A DNA stretch of 64,000 nucleotides from Brasenia schreberi (lineage: Eukaryota; Streptophyta; Magnoliopsida; Nymphaeales; Cabombaceae): NCBI GenBank assembly GCA_036023115.1, contig JAYKKT010000064.1, forward strand, positions 7,634,501 through 7,698,500, given 5' to 3'. The notes beneath the pieces are model-generated. The model saw only the letters and a program-made list of their open reading frames with translations, did no database searches and was not told where the DNA came from. Numbering within the stretch: position 1 is the first letter of the stretch; every line of letters starts with the position of its first letter. Shown here in pieces: positions 23,230-53,699 of the stretch. A program made the position numbers and the translations under genes.

Positions 23230-26200
23230 CTGGCTCAGCCAACAAAGGCATAGTTCTCCAAAGTCGTCATGAGGATGGTGTCAATCGAGACATCCCTAGT
23301 GCTAGCCTTCGCTGGTAAAACTCTGGTTATGTAAAGGATTGATGAGATACAGTACTTAATGCCATGTCCCTTAGCAGTATATCACTACCCATTGGTCCAT
23401 ATAAATTTCTTTATCAAGATCACCACACAAGAAGGTATTTCTAACAATCCATCATGTAGGCCAACCATGGCCAAATGCATAAGCATCTTTCAGGGAAATT
23501 AATTTAGCAAGCATATTTCTAAGAGATACTTCTGGCATCTATCTTGCTTTATGATGTTAAAGGAATCCATTAGATGAATCCACCTTATACTTCCACTTGT
23601 ATGAGGTACGTTTAGCTCCATCAAGTAAAGGCACTATCCCAATTTTTTCAATCTTGTAGAGTGCTCTCATCTCTTCTAACATGTCATCCTCCTAAACATC
23701 AATACACTTCACATCTTCACACGATCTACATATTAAGTTTCTACTGCATGTCATGCATTAACAGTAAATGCTTGAAATTAAAATAGTCCTACTCTCTGTA
23801 CCTGTCAACCTGAACTTGGGTCCACGAGGACCTTTTTATAAATATGTACAAGAAGGATCTTTGTCATGGTTGTTTGTTGATATTGTTCGCTTCTTGCCCT
23901 TAGTCTGGCTAGGTGGCTAGGCATAGCTTCAAAGAGAAGGGACAGTAAATTAGATGGTGAATGCTTTGAAATAAGGCATGCAAAGGTCTTAACAAGTGTT
24001 GGAAGGAAATGACAATACAGGGTGGTTTTAACATGGAGTTGAATACTAATTTGACATTTGATCAAGCACAATGGCCACTGAAATTCGAAGTATCCAACCT
24101 CACTTTGTGCATGAAAATGCTTTGTTTTGGTTTCACCCTCCCAATGTAATTGTACCATGAAAGCTACCTATTAGATATCAAGCTTCATCAAGATGCTTCC
24201 CCATGCATCAACTACAGCAAAAAGTCCAGACATAACAATTCACTGTCCTCTACCAACGACAAGTTGCTTAAAAGGCTCGTTATTGCATTTAGTTGCATAC
24301 CTCAAGATTTCAAACTCATTGGAATACTGCTTCAATAGATAAGCTAACAAGTGCAAACTAAGGTTGACCACAGACTCTGATACAAGTGAGATACATTCAA
24401 CAACTTCATCATAGTAGCCATTGTGCAAGATTTTTGGTATAAAATTCCATGCATTTCCAAATAGTTTTGAAATTGTTTTGACATATACTCACCACTGGAG
24501 TTTGATCTCAAGATTTTAAGGGTGGTGTTAAATTGGTTCTTAATAATACTATTAAAGGTCAAAAAACTTCTAAACACTTCGGATTTATGTTTTAAGAGAA
24601 ATATCTAAGTATATCTACTAAAATAATCTATATAAGTAACATAGTATCCGACTCCTCCTTTAGAGACAATAAGAGCAGGTCCCCAAATATCATAATGAAC
24701 CAATTAAAAGGGTTTACTTGCAATAAAACTTCTCTAACCGAAAGGTATATGATGCAATTTTCCAAGAATACATTATTTGTAAACAAAATCTTTATCTTTA
24801 TTATTTTTCAATAATACATGATTACACAATTTGTTCATATTCAAGTGACCCAATCTTTTATGCCAAAGAGTTGTGTCATGAATTACACCGCAATGTTCAA
24901 AATTTGATACAATCAAGTTATTCATTTTGTATAGTCCACTTTCTCTATGGTCTTGTCGAGTCACATTCTTTTATAATAATGACAAAGTGACTATAAATCA
25001 TTATAACAAATTTGAGCAACGGAAAGTAAATTTGGATTGAGTTTTGGTACAAGGCTTACATTAGGTACTTTGAAATATTTATTTTTAAAACTTTCAATCT
25101 CATTTACTTGGAGTCCTGTACTACAACAACAACAACAACTAAGCCTTTTCCCATACTAGACGGGGTCGGCTACATGGATTCTTTGTTTCCACAGATCCCT
25201 ATCCTCTGCCATGTTAGTAGTTGACTCATAATAAGCTAGATCATTCTTTATTGTTTCTTTCCAATACTTTTGTGGTCGTCCTCTAGCTCTTCTAATACTT
25301 TCCAAAATTAGTTTTTCATACCTTCTTACAGGTTCTTCTTTTGATCTTCTTTCTATATGTCCAAACCATCTTAAATGATATTCTCTCATTTTATCCTCTA
25401 GTGGTGTCACTCCTAATTTGTTTTTAATAACCTCATTTTGTATACGGTCTTTTCTTGTATGACCACTCATCTATCTCAACACCTTCATTTCTGTCACGGA
25501 CATCTTTTGTACATGTTATGATTAACTACCCAACACTTCGAAACCATAAAACATGGCAGGCCTAATTGCTGCTCTATAATATTTACCTTTTAACTTTAAT
25601 GGTGTTTTATTATTACAAAGAATACCTTATGCTCCTCTCCATTTTAACCAACCATCATTAATTCTATGCATAACATCTCCATCAATTCTTCCATCACATT
25701 GAAAATTTGACCCTAGGTATTTAAAACTTTCCTTTTGGGAGATGCAATGTGTGCCAATTTTAATTTCTATGTCCTCTGAGGTAACCAAATGATCAAACTT
25801 ACATTTCATATATTCAGTCTTTGTTCTACTAAGCCGGAGGCCTTTGCTTTCTAATGTTTCTCTCCATAGTTCCAATTTTCTATTAACTTTTTTCCTTAGA
25901 CTCCTCCACTAATACAAAATGATCAGCAAATAACATACACCAAGGTACTTCATCTTGAATATGTTTTGTTAACTCATCAATCACTATTATAAATAAGTAT
26001 GGACTTAAAGTTGATCCTTGATCTAACCCAATATTAACTTCAAAGAAGCCTGTCATTCCTTCACGAGTCCTCACACATGTTTTTGTACCATTATACATGT
26101 CTCTTATAAGGTTAATGTATGTCAATGGGATACCCTCTTTTTTCCAAAGTTCTCCAAAGAACCTCCCTCGGTACTATTATAAGCTTTTTCTAGATCAATA

Positions 26201-29200
26201 AATATCATGTGAAGGTCTTTCTTTTTTGCTCTAAAATGTTCCATAAGACGTCTCAAAAGGTGAATCGCTTCAATAATAGATCTGCCTAGCATGAATCCAA
26301 ATTGGTTTTCTGTTGTACTTGATACTTGTCTTAACCTACATTCGATAATTCTTTCCCGCAATTTCATAGTATGGCTCATTAACTTGATACCTCAATAATT
26401 CACACAATTTTAAATGTCTCCCTTCTTTTTATATATGGGTATAAGTGTACTTGCCCTCCATTCCTCGGGCATTTTTGGTTTTTTCATATTTCATTAAATA
26501 GTCTTGTGAGCCAAGTGATTCCTATTTCTCCTAGTATTTTCCAAACTTTTATAGGAATATTATCTGGTCCTACCGATTTACCACCCTTCTTATGTTTAAG
26601 AGCCTCTTTGGCTTCATTCTTTTGAATACATCGGTAGAAATTGTGGTTTATATACCTTTTTGATTTGGCTAACTCTCCTAAGCTAATACTAACATCTTTA
26701 TTTTCATTAAAAAGGTTATAAAAATAGTTTTTTCATCTATTTCTTATATCATCATTTGCCACTAGAATTTTTTCATCCTCGTCCTTAATGCATCTAACAT
26801 AATTAAGATCTTTAGTTTTTTTATCTCTAGCCCTAGCTATCTTAAAAATCTCTCTCTCACCCTCTTTTGAGTTGAGTTTTTATATAAATCCTCCCAAATT
26901 TTATCTTTTGCTTCACTCACGGTCTTTTTTGCTTCCTTTTTTGCTTTCTTATAAGCCTCTAAAGTTTCACTAGTTTTCTTAGCATAATGTAATTTGTAAC
27001 ATACCCTCTTTGCCTTGATTTTTTTTGCACTACTTCACTCCACCACCAAGCTTCTTTTTGTGCCGGTACACCTCCCTTAGATACACCTAACACATCTTTC
27101 GCCACTTTTCTAATATGTATAGCCATATTGTTCCACATATCACAGGGCGCACCAACATAATTCCAAACATCTCCTTGAAGGACTTTCTGTATAAATATAT
27201 CTTCTTTCTTGCTTTTGAGGTTCCACCATTTAGTCCGAATAGCTCGATGCATTCTTTTCTTCTTTGTCCATTTTTTTATTTGTAAATCTATAACTAAAAG
27301 TCGATATTGGGTGGTTAAGCTTTTTCGTGGAATTACCTTGCAATCTTTACAACACGCTCTATCTTTTTTTCTACAAATAAAGTAATCAATTTGTGTTTGT
27401 GATAAGCCACTCTTATAAGTAATTAAATGTTCATCTCGTTTTTTGAAGATTGTATTGACTATAAAGAGATCAAAATTTAAAATCTCCCTACCTTCCTCAT
27501 TTATATCCCCAAAACCAAAGTTTCCATGAATACCTTGATATCCTAACGCCTCTTTACCGACATGTCCATTTAAGTCTCCTCCTAAACAAATCATCTCCCT
27601 TGGTGGAATCTTTTGAATCACCTTATCTAACTCTTCCCAAAAAGCTGTCTTTATACTATCTTCTAGTCCTACTTGGGGTGCGTAAGCATAAACTATATTC
27701 AAAACCTCTGCTCCTAACACTAATTTCAACGTCATGATTCGGTCATCTACTACACTATCCTTTAAATCTTTACTTATGATAATACCAACTCCGTTTCGAG
27801 CCTTTTCTTTACGTGAGTACAATAATTTAAAACTTGTATCCTCTATCTCCTTTGCTTTTTCTCCAACCCATTTTGTCTATTGTAAACATAGAATATGAAT
27901 CTTTCTCTGAATCATAGTATCTACCACCTCCATTAGCTTACCGGATAATGTTCTGATATTCCAAGAACCAATACGATTCTTATTATCTAGGACTAGCTTT
28001 CTTACCCCCCGCATCCGTCCATAATCAAAATGCGGAGACCCTCTCTGCAAATTATTCACTACATTCGGGCGGTAATATAGCGGGACTAACTTCTTTACCC
28101 ACACTCGTCCATGATGTAAGAACCCTCTCTGCAATTGATTCATTACATTCGGGCGAAAATGTAGTGACCCTTGCTTACTTATTACTGCATTCGGGCTCTG
28201 CAACACGTCGTTAGGCGGGGACACCCCAAAGCAATGCTCATAATTTTTGTAATCCATGTTATAAAATCCGACGAAGTTTTATGTTGGTTGTCGGAAGCCT
28301 AATACAATCCTCCTCTTTTATTTGGGTGGGACCAACAATGCAAGGGTGATCCCTTACATGAGCGGAGTTACTTGGAGTTCTGTACTGTCGGTCGTAAAAA
28401 TATGCTTATTTGAAGTCTTTTGGTAAGTGTTTTTCAAAACTCTTTCTATGTGTCATGTGAAAAGATTCACCTGAATATAAAAACCAAGACATACCTTAGA
28501 ATTTGTGGGTAGTACATTTTGGGATATGCTAGATTTCTCTTTAAACATTTCTTCAATGTAAGCCTTGATGTTAGAAGGTAGTGTTCCTCCCTTTTTTTCT
28601 CTGAGACGGCTGCATTGTTGATTCTTCTCATAAAAAGGGAACAAGAAGTCTTGATGTGTCACCTCTCTTTGCAACAGTGATAAATAATACTTTTGTTGGG
28701 CCACTGAGTCGTGGGCCTCATGGTAGGCTTGCCTTGTTATTCAAAATTGTTGGCATGTGGTGTCTTGTATGTCTTTATATTTGCCCCTCGTCTAGAAGTA
28801 GCAAGAACGACCTCCTTGGAAGCATTAGGGTTTTTAAATCTAGTTTCTTTCATAACTAGATCGGAAGGAACCCGTCACCTTTCGGTTTCGGTTTTCTATA
28901 GATTAAAGTGAATCTTGTGTTTTAAAATTCTTTTCTTACCTACATAAACAAGAAGAAATATTAGTTATATAGGTATTCTTTAAATTCATCAATTCTTTAG
29001 AGGTTTTCAAATTTGTCAAAACTTCGTAGTTGATTCAATAATTCTAAAAAATCATAGTGATAATCCCTAATGCTTGAGTTGCCTTGTTTAAACACTATCA
29101 TTTTTTCCATCAAATCAATTTTAAAAACAAAGTCATCTTGAGAACATATTTTTTTTTAAATACTCTCATGTTTCAAAAGTATTTTCAAAGATATTGATTC

Positions 29201-29500
29201 TATTGTAAAGTTTTTCGTCTACATTTTTTACAAATAATCCAAGTAATTTTTGGGTTCCTTTTGTCATATTTTCAAATTTTGTTTATAATTTTCTTGGACC
29301 TTGATGGTATCATCTTCATCAAGCCCATCAAATTTCAATTTGTGCTCTTAAATAGTGTCATCAATGTAATCCCAATAGTCTTTGACAAAAAATACTTTTT
29401 CATTGTTCTCGCCCAACTTTAATAGTGATTTGGGTCAAGCAAACAAAGACACTTCAATTTTACCTTTCATTTCTCACAAAGAAAAGTTTTTGGGATTACC
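23230..29500 (-). mobile_element. Decayed Ty1/copia retrotransposon, interrupted by LINE B
   Basis: Read on the minus strand, copia polyprotein parts occur in the right order. A gag-like region is at about 29470-29000. After a gap, a pre-integrase region runs into WHKRLGHLNMNKL (24960-24773, GAG-pre-integrase). The integrase core has IKNQFNTTLKILRSNSSGEYMSKQFQNYLEMHGILYQKSC (24580-24430), where the usual SDNGGEY is altered to SNSSGEY. Reverse transcriptase start sequence (EEMRALYKIEKIGIVPL, VRNTFLCGDLDKEIYMDQ) is at about 23700-23330. Stops and indels are frequent throughout. The catalytic YVDD/RNase H end and a 3' LTR were not found, so the 3' part is missing. LINE B (25123-28367) splits it just upstream of the GAG-pre-integrase domain. 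Confidence 0.85.
25123..28367 (-). mobile_element. LINE B: nearly full-length RTE-type LINE inserted in the copia element
   Basis: About 3.25 kb, the expected size of a complete plant RTE. On the minus strand: 5' UTR from 28367, a start of coding near 28257 (MDYKNYEHCFGVSPPNDV), and an endonuclease frame at 27822-26959 (GGDLNGHVGKEALGYQGIHG, TQIDYFICRKKD). RT follows at about 26600-25600 ([29 protein letters not shown]), then a C-terminal part ending LWKQRIHVADPV and a (TTG)n tail at 25123-25139. It is flanked by TTACTTGGAGTCCTGTACT (25104-25122) and TTACTTGGAGTTCTGTACT (28368-28386), a 19-bp TSD with one mismatch. The RT box is LFADHFV rather than FADD. The final endonuclease histidine (QHRLLV in LINE A) is a tyrosine here (QYRLLV). 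Frameshifts also occur, so it is inactive. Confidence 0.95.
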
Positions 29501-29968
29501 TTAACCTTGGAATAGCAAAGTCAAAGAGACAAAACTTGCTTCAAGTTGGGCACACTTTCCAATACAGGAGTGTCCGATGATATTCTTCCGAATAGGCATA
29601 AGAATGATACTTTAAAGTATCTATGCCAAATCCCAATAGCATGATCAAGAATCGACAAAGAGCTCAAGTATCAAGTTCTTGATGGTCAAATAATCAAAAC
29701 AAGTCGAATATCAAACACTCAATGAGTCAAACAAATATTCAAAGTGCTGCCAGAACAACATATTATTGACGTATAAGAATATTCTATTTATAGAAGTCAG
29801 GAGCAAGTGAAAAGTAATACAAGGGGGCATTCCCCCAATGGTTACCTGAACTAGTTGGCCCCCAACGGCTATTTGTGGCTAACTGGCCCTAGCCCTAGTA
29901 GCTGGGCCAATTAGTCCAAGACCAACAGGCCCTAGTAGCCCATCTCCTATTAGATTCATACTTTAACA
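29500..29968 (-). repeat. Probable 5' LTR of the copia element
   Basis: Upstream of the gag-like region on the minus strand lies a 0.4-0.5 kb block beginning TGTTAAAGTATGAATC (29968 downward). It contains a TATA-like CTATAAATAGAAT at about 29793-29781, as expected for an LTR promoter. The 3' border and a primer-binding site could not be fixed, and no second LTR was found for comparison. Confidence 0.4.
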
Positions 29969-32900
29969 ATAGGCTCGAACAAACACTTTGACTAGCTTTG
30001 CAAGCAGCCTACAGTTGGTAGAGGAAAATTTGAGGGTGTAACTGAATTGCTACAGATGATATTATGGTTGGACTGTTTGTTACTTTTATTAGATTGGCAT
30101 CTGGTCCTGGTTCAATGTGGACCAAGTTTAACTCTGGTCTGTTGTTGGGTCCTGATGGATTCATAGAGATGGTCTTGGGTGCAGATATGAAGGGTTGAAT
30201 CCAATGGTGGTGCTTGGGAGATATGCGGCCTGATGTAACAAAAATTGTTGTGTTTGATGAATGTTCTGTGGCTTGGTAGCATAGAAAAGTTGACACCCCG
30301 TGGCATGTCTGATATTCGTCATGATGGTCAGACGCCTGAAATGGATTATTGACCCTTTTTCTTTGTGCATGTATTATATGGCCATTGAAGTTGATTACTC
30401 TCAAAATAGGCCATGCTGTATATAGGCGAGGGGAAGAAGATGGAGCTGTCATGGTGATCTGCCCAGTGAACTCGGGAGTTCTTGTGCTGGACCTTGTGTT
30501 GCTTAATTGACTCTATGTGAATTTCTTGGGTTCAACATCCTGATTTATTGGTCGAACCATTCCTTGAAAAATTGTGGGGAGTATCTGGTGTCATGTAAAA
30601 TGTCAACAATAGAATGTTCGAATGCACCACACAGTGTTGAATTGGGTCTAATGTGATTGGAGTCCCAATGCAATGGGCATTGTATTATGGTGAGTTAGAT
30701 GAGTTGAATGTGAGTAAGATTTTAATTGAAAAAGTTGAGGCCATGCTCAATATACTGCGTTAAGGCTTTGGACACCACTTGGTGACGGATTTGAGTTGTT
30801 TCTCTGTCTCCTAGGTTAGCTAGAAATACTAAGATTGTGATATATATTTTGTGGCTACAAATCAGTTTGAGAATAACGAGAAACGATCACAATATCTTAA
30901 AAAAAAATCATTTTAAAATTTTTGTGAAAATAACAATATATTTTCAATACAAATTATTCTTTCATTTTAGAACATTCTTTTCCTTTTTCTATTTTCTTGG
31001 ACTTCATAAACCATGCCTAACTTCTTTAATATGGTTTTACACATGAAAAAATGGTGTTAAGAACCATCATTTCTTGTCTTCCACTTCTCTTAATATATAA
31101 TTTTTTTAAGGAATCCAATTCTCTAGACATTTCCTCAAAAGAATATTAGTTTTTAAGACAAAACTTTCTAGAAGATCCTTTCCCAAAATTGCAAATAAAG
31201 AGATGAAAAAGAAAAGTTAAAAACACTACGGTTCAAGGAGATTCTCTTGAAGCAAAAGATGCGTACTATGAATGGACACTACAAATGGTCAAGGTCAACT
31301 ACATCCATCTGTGGACATTTTCGATCATCCACAGCTGATCATGTTGACACGCTAATTGCTTTGTCACAGTAGTAGTGTCAGTCATATAGCCTCCCAGCGA
31401 TTGTGTTTTGTTGTCTGTAAAATGAAAAGCTACGTTTTGCATTTATGGCAGTGGGCATCAATTTGTTGTGGCTGGATATTTTCTTATATGTTGAAATTTA
31501 TATTATTGTAGGAATACGTCAATTTTAGCATGCTAACCATGAGACGGCACAGGAAACCTCACTGGGACTGTGAACGAGAGTAGGGGCTCTCCCAAGTCAG
31601 ACTTTGAAATATTGCTGGTTATGCGAGGTTTACTGAGCTCTTTATAGGTGCTAAATTATTTTCTTCAAACAATGGAACAAACACTGCGTTTAATTGGCGG
31701 ATCAGGTCAAATGGCAGAATTGGAAGGTCAAAGGACAAAATGGCAAGGTGAAGGAAGACAAACTGGTGATTCTAACGCAGTTCATCGCTGCAACTGCAAC
31801 TACATGAGTGCCATGAAAAAAACCAGAGTTGGAATACCTGATATGCAAGTGAATGAATCAAACAGGACTGGTTTCTGAAAGGTTTATAGAGTTAAAATGC
31901 CTGAACCGCCAGCGAACAGTAACTGCTGTTGTGTTGAAAAGGCAGACTGATCATTGCTCGCCTAAGACCATGATGGTGCAAGATTCAGGCCAATATGGTC
32001 GTATTCCAGGATTCAAGCCAATATGCTCTTGTTTAACTTGGTTTCTTTTCTGGTAGTTACTGATGTATTTTTTCTTCCTACGAAGATATAAAATAATTCG
32101 TGGTAGTTATTAACTTCAGAAACAAGCAGATAACTTATTTAAGCTGTTCTCTTGCATAGTAAGGAGTATGGTGCGCAGTGTCTGCTCGGATGTGTGCTTG
32201 TCTTCAGGATGCATACTGCAATGTCTAACTGTGGGTAGAACTTTCATGTTCTACTTGATGCTACCAATGAGAGCACAAGGTCCAAATGTAAATCAGCTGG
32301 CTACTTGTCGAAAGGACAAAGGGAAATATGATAGGAAATCGCTGGACCTGCCAGTGAGTTATTGAATATTAAGCCGATAGAGGTTATTTAACCTTTCCTA
32401 ATGCAGGGTGTAAGTATTGTTATGTGCTGGGTAATAAACCATGTAAAGATTGATATCGATTGGGCCCCGGATGTAATAAACAATGTACTTGATATTGATT
32501 GGAACTAAGGTTGCTAGAGGCAGGATTCTTGTATTTATGAATGCTTTTATTTTAACGTTAAGCTGTTCTGTGTGTGAACATTTGACAATGATATTAGCAC
32601 TAAGTAACACTCATAGCTTAGAAAAAAGTAAAACGGCATCTGTCGATGGAAATACTTCAAAATGCACGGAGTTGCCATATGCACCAAATACTTCTGTTTC
32701 TCAGAGGCATGGTGGTTTGTTCTTTTCAAACATGTACTGGTACAAAATTTGACATATTGATGGGGGAAATCAACTTCTTTTGTTTGCACGTCTTTGGTTG
32801 CATTTCATTATGGTTACAAAATTGTCATATAGTTCTTTTCGTGCTAGCAATTTAGAAACTCTTTTCATGCTGCCTCTGTTGTGCATTTGCAGTTAGGTTA

Positions 32901-33978
32901 GTAGAAGCGACTTCTTGCCTTGGTGGAGACCATTCTCTAATGTTTTTACTTTCTTCGATGAGGCTGATCCTTTTTGTTTTGAGCTAAACGCAGCTATCTC
33001 ATCAGATACAGTACCACCACAGCAGCCATGATTTCGTCCGATGTGAGAAAAGACAGCTTTTGGTTCTTGAAGGCTGGTGCTAAATGAATCTATGACATAA
33101 GATAGAACACAATCGCAACTAAGACGCCCCGTCGCAAAATAATTGCTGTTGGTTCTGTAAGGCTGATGTTCTCTTCTACTGCTTGCCTATAATGGGAGGA
33201 AAATCATACTTCGCGCAGGAGCTATTTTTTGCGTGGGAAATGACATAATACATGGCTTCCTGTCTCGTCCCAGAGATAGCAGCTTCATTTTTGTGGCAAG
33301 AAACTCCTAGTGCTCGTATTCAAATCTGCAAATTCCTTTAACATCAACACATCCCAGGTCCTACCAATCAAATCCAGTCATGCATCACGTCAATTTACGA
33401 GAAAAAAGTTTTCTTTTAATAAAAGCACATGCAAAGTCAGAAAGGTCTCCAGAGAAAAAAAGGTTCTTTGCTTAAACAACTATTTGATTTTGAACGTAAT
33501 GACTACGTGCAAACTTCAAGAGTTCAAACCTTACGAGTTGAAGCTGAATTGCCAAGGGGATGGTGGAAGTTCATAGACTTGAATGATGATCTATCTACAC
33601 ATTACATTCTGCATCACGTGCTATATTTAATCTGAAACAACTTGCGTCAAGCGTACAATGTGCCATTTTAGTTGAGAAAGATCACCACAATAAATGGAGT
33701 CATTGGCAAATACTGATGTTACTGTTGTTTTGGTTATATCGTTGTCAGATCCCCGCACCACTTAATGAGGACTGATTTGGTGACACCGACATTCCGAACT
33801 CAATCCGACTCGTTTGAGTTGGACGGCACTGCTCTCTCTCTCTCTCTGCAGCTACCTTTGGGTGGCGACGATGGACGAAGAAGATAGAAGCCACAAACTG
33901 CAGCCAAACGCTGATCAACATCGAACTCATTCGAACATTTGACTCGAGAGAGAAACGAAAGAGACAGCGTAGACAGGT
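29969..33978. other. Intergenic region upstream of TADA, no gene recognised
   Basis: No supported gene. A minus-strand open frame at 30009-30452 is Pro/Ser/His-rich without a domain and may be transposon-derived. Plus-strand frames at 31648-33635 are short and unrecognised. A short CT run at about 33832-33848 lies in what is probably the TADA leader or core promoter. Confidence 0.55.
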
Positions 33979-49994
<16,016 letters not shown>

Positions 49995-52900
49995 TTGTGT
50001 CATTACTTAATAAGGGAAGCTATGTTTGTTGTTATTCGCTTACGTTACAGTAATGGAATTTCTGTGGTCTGCTGCTTCATTGGCTTCTTTCGACTGAAAT
50101 CCAAGAGAAAACAGTGTAGGCTTGTTTAGTTGCTGCTTTAAGAGCGAAGTTTGAAGGTAGAGCAGCTGTAGATGAGTGTACGAGGTAGAACCATGTTCCA
50201 CGGGTGAGGGCGCATGTTCCGACACTGTAGGTGCGGATTTGGAACTCGACAGTCTTTGAAAATTATGGGTACTGGGACACGGTTAATATCCACATTAACA
50301 CCTGACACCTACTCAAAATTACATCCATATTACTTAAAAGCAAGGGGTAAGTAGGTGTTGGTGTGAGCAAGATCTAGTGTTAGAGAGGGGGGGGGGGGGG
50401 TGTCAATGCATAAACCCTACTCGTACTCAAATCAATTCAAAAGATCTCTATCCAACAATGAAAATTTGAATTAAAAGTATTATTATATTTTTATACTTTA
50501 TATTTAAATTTAATGTATATAGTGCATTAAATAAATTTTGTTTTATTATCTCAATCATTTATCTCAAAAATTGAATGTAAATAAATTTAATCGATAGGGT
50601 TTGAGCATTTACACTATATAGATAGATAGAGAGAGAGGTAGAAAGAGAGTCTAATAAATAGATAGAGAAGTAGAAAGAGAGTATTAGACACATAATGTTG
50701 TTTGATACATAATCTTACACAAAAATCTTGATCTTTGAGATCGTCAGTAAAGATTTTAATCAAATATATTGTTGTATCTTTATATTTTACATTTAATGCA
50801 CCATGTATATTAAATACAAAGTGATTCAAATCTCGATCGTCGAACTCAAAGATAAAATCATAAAGATGTTTGTTCAATATTATGCATCAAAGGGTATAAT
50901 GCAGTTAAGACGTTCTCTTTCTCTCTCTAATGGCTCATCTTATATGGTTATACCATTTTAACCACTTGACGTTGCCTCTCATCACTTTAAACTACTACAT
51001 TGAATAAAATCACCTTTCATCAATCAAAACCACTGTTTACAACATCAAAACCACCTAAATAAAACTAGAAAACCTCTTCTATAAATGTGAGTATTTTTCA
51101 AATGATTTTAGTAGGGTCGACGTTGGTTTTGAGCAGTGGCGGAGTAGTGAAAGGCGATATAAGGTGGCGACTGGTGGTTGAAACCTTACAACCATGTAAA
51201 ACGAGCCACTAAGTGCAATTAATTATTGAGTATGGACTACTTTCTCTCTCTCTATATATATATATATATAAAGTAAAAGAAAAGTTATGTTTTTGTAAGT
51301 TAATTTACTAATAAAGTAGAAGTCGGTTGATATTCATAAAGTGACCAATAATGTTTTAAAGATATTGGCGTTGTTAGACATTGCTGGAAGGATGTGTATC
51401 ATCATATATTTGTGGCATTCATGAGGTAATAGAGTTAGGGGTGCGTATTGGTCGGTTTGGTTCTAAAAAGTAAAGTAAACCAAATTATCTTTAAATTTGA
51501 AACCGAAACCAAAATGAATTGTATACCAAAAACTAAACTAAACCAAATTAACTGAAAACCGAATTATCTTTAAAATTGAAATTAAAACCAAAATGAATTG
51601 TATTGGTATACGAACTAAAACCAAATTATTTTGGTTAGTTTGGTTCAACTATTTGGTTTGAGTTCATAGCTGAATTCTTATATATATACATGTATGTGTA
51701 TATATATGTATATAAGGAGAGAGAGAACCATGAAAATTGTTCACTAAACAAAAAAATCAATTTGTACAGCTTTCATATAACCAAAACGAAAGTTGCAATA
51801 GGTATGACCATATGGGGTGTGAGAATTAGCAGCCATAATTTTCTACACCACAGTCATTGGAGAACATCCACTGATAAGGATTTACTTCATTAAAGTGGAT
51901 TTATCGGCAACCAATTGTATCATTCATCATCTCTTATTTCATTTTAGAGTCCTTAAATATGAGTAGACCATGTAAGAGATAACCTTCATTTCGGTTGGAG
52001 CAAGTGAAATAAATGTGACATTTTTGTCTTTATCTTTTCCAATGCATAATGGATTCTCTGTGTCAATAACCTTGTGATATTTCTGCAGCCACCGAGCAGT
52101 GTACCTTTAAGCAAGGTCCAAACTCAAAGCCATGGCTTTTTCTCATATTAAATTGGGTCTTCTAGTGCCTTTAAGTTGTTGATCCAACTTGGGTCACATT
52201 TTAACCCCAAAAGAAGTAGACCATAATGGTTTCCTTCGCTTTTTGGTAATGGCTTTTGTTCTTCCTTTTGCATATCGAGATGATAATTAGCCAAATCACT
52301 TAATGGGGCTTGTTTATATGACAACAATTAGATACTTATAAACGGGTGAACTTGGTCATAATGACTTTGTTCATAGATAAGCCGGACATAGTCTATTTTG
52401 CCATACTTGGATCACAAATATAAGAAAGTGATAAATGCACAATGTCTTTCAGTACATAATCTTGTATAAATATTTCTACCATTGAATTTTTGAGATCAAT
52501 AGTAGAGATTTAAATTAAAGTATCATTATACTTTTTGTATTTTGCATTAATACACCATGTATATTAAATGCGAAGTAATTCAAAGCTCCATTATTGATCT
52601 TAAAAATCAAACAATAGAAATGTTTTAGTAAGATCATGCAATTTAAACATTATTATACAGCTACTACCCTTCCACATGTATAAATAAAGTTTTAGTAGAC
52701 CAGGTTTTCGGATCTGAATAGGTGTGCTTAGAGTTTGGCTAATGAGCAATAGTAAGTTTCTTGGGCGGCCTTAGATAGAAAGAGATAAAAGGCGTATTTA
52801 TCTTTTGAATGAACTTTGATGATAGGTTTTCGAAGCGTGCACGCATGAAAATAAAAAACAAGCATAAGTTTATCAGCAGGAATGCAAATGGAGTTAATTT

Positions 52901-53533
52901 GGTTTTACCTTCGCTCCAAATCCACTATGTTAGTCCTGGTTACGCGTCTGAAGATAAAGATCTCAGGAGGAGGAAAGACTTATTTGAGCCATATCTAGTC
53001 AAATCCAATTTGGATTCGGTTGATGTATTTTTATATTTTTTTTGTCGCCAAAAGTGAGTGTTCCTTCTTTCTTACGTTTTTTTAAGGGTCTGTCACAAAT
53101 CTTTCTCCATTTTTCGGTGTTAAACACATTTATTTTTTCGTAATTGTTGATGTGTTAGACTTTTGTCACCACTTTTTTTTTTTCTGGGTGCACTTGAAAC
53201 ATATGAAATGATCGTCTGGGTCTGCCACGTTAAGTTCTTTTTGGAGCCCATTGGACGACTGATTTGATTATAATCTTCATGTGATTAGAAAGTGGAACAG
53301 GTCGAAATTTAACTTGGTGATTCACATAACTCTTCGCATGAGACGCAAACCCTAAGGTATGACGACATTCGGTGGTGCATCGTTCTTATAGTTACGATAT
53401 ACATGGATAACATGCATAGTTATTTCTTGGATTAACGAATTATTTAGTAACTTATTAAAAGATGCTTTCATATGTAATATGATAAAGAAGGCACTTTATT
53501 AGATAGAATATTAGAAAAGGTGTCCTCCATCAT

Positions 53534-53611
<78 letters not shown>

Positions 53612-53619
53612 AGAGAGAT
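53534..53619. repeat. Compound (CA)n(TA)n(GA)n microsatellite
   Basis: CA repeats (about 53534-53558), then TA repeats (about 53559-53607), then a short GA run. The order is the same as in PIN intron 5. Confidence 0.95.
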
Positions 53620-53699
53620 CCTCTCCACCTCTAACACTCTTTACTCATGTCAGACTATTACTTTTCAAGAGCATAGTTTAATAATATTGTCCTTCATTC

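Noticed and set aside
21352..23230. 3' LTR of the copia element
   Set aside because: No sequence resembling the putative 5' LTR (TGTTAAAGTATG...TATAAATAG) was seen here; the element appears truncated.
30009..30452. Minus-strand frame of 147 residues
   Set aside because: No domain, Pro/Ser/His-rich composition, no homologous neighbour; it may be transposon leader sequence.
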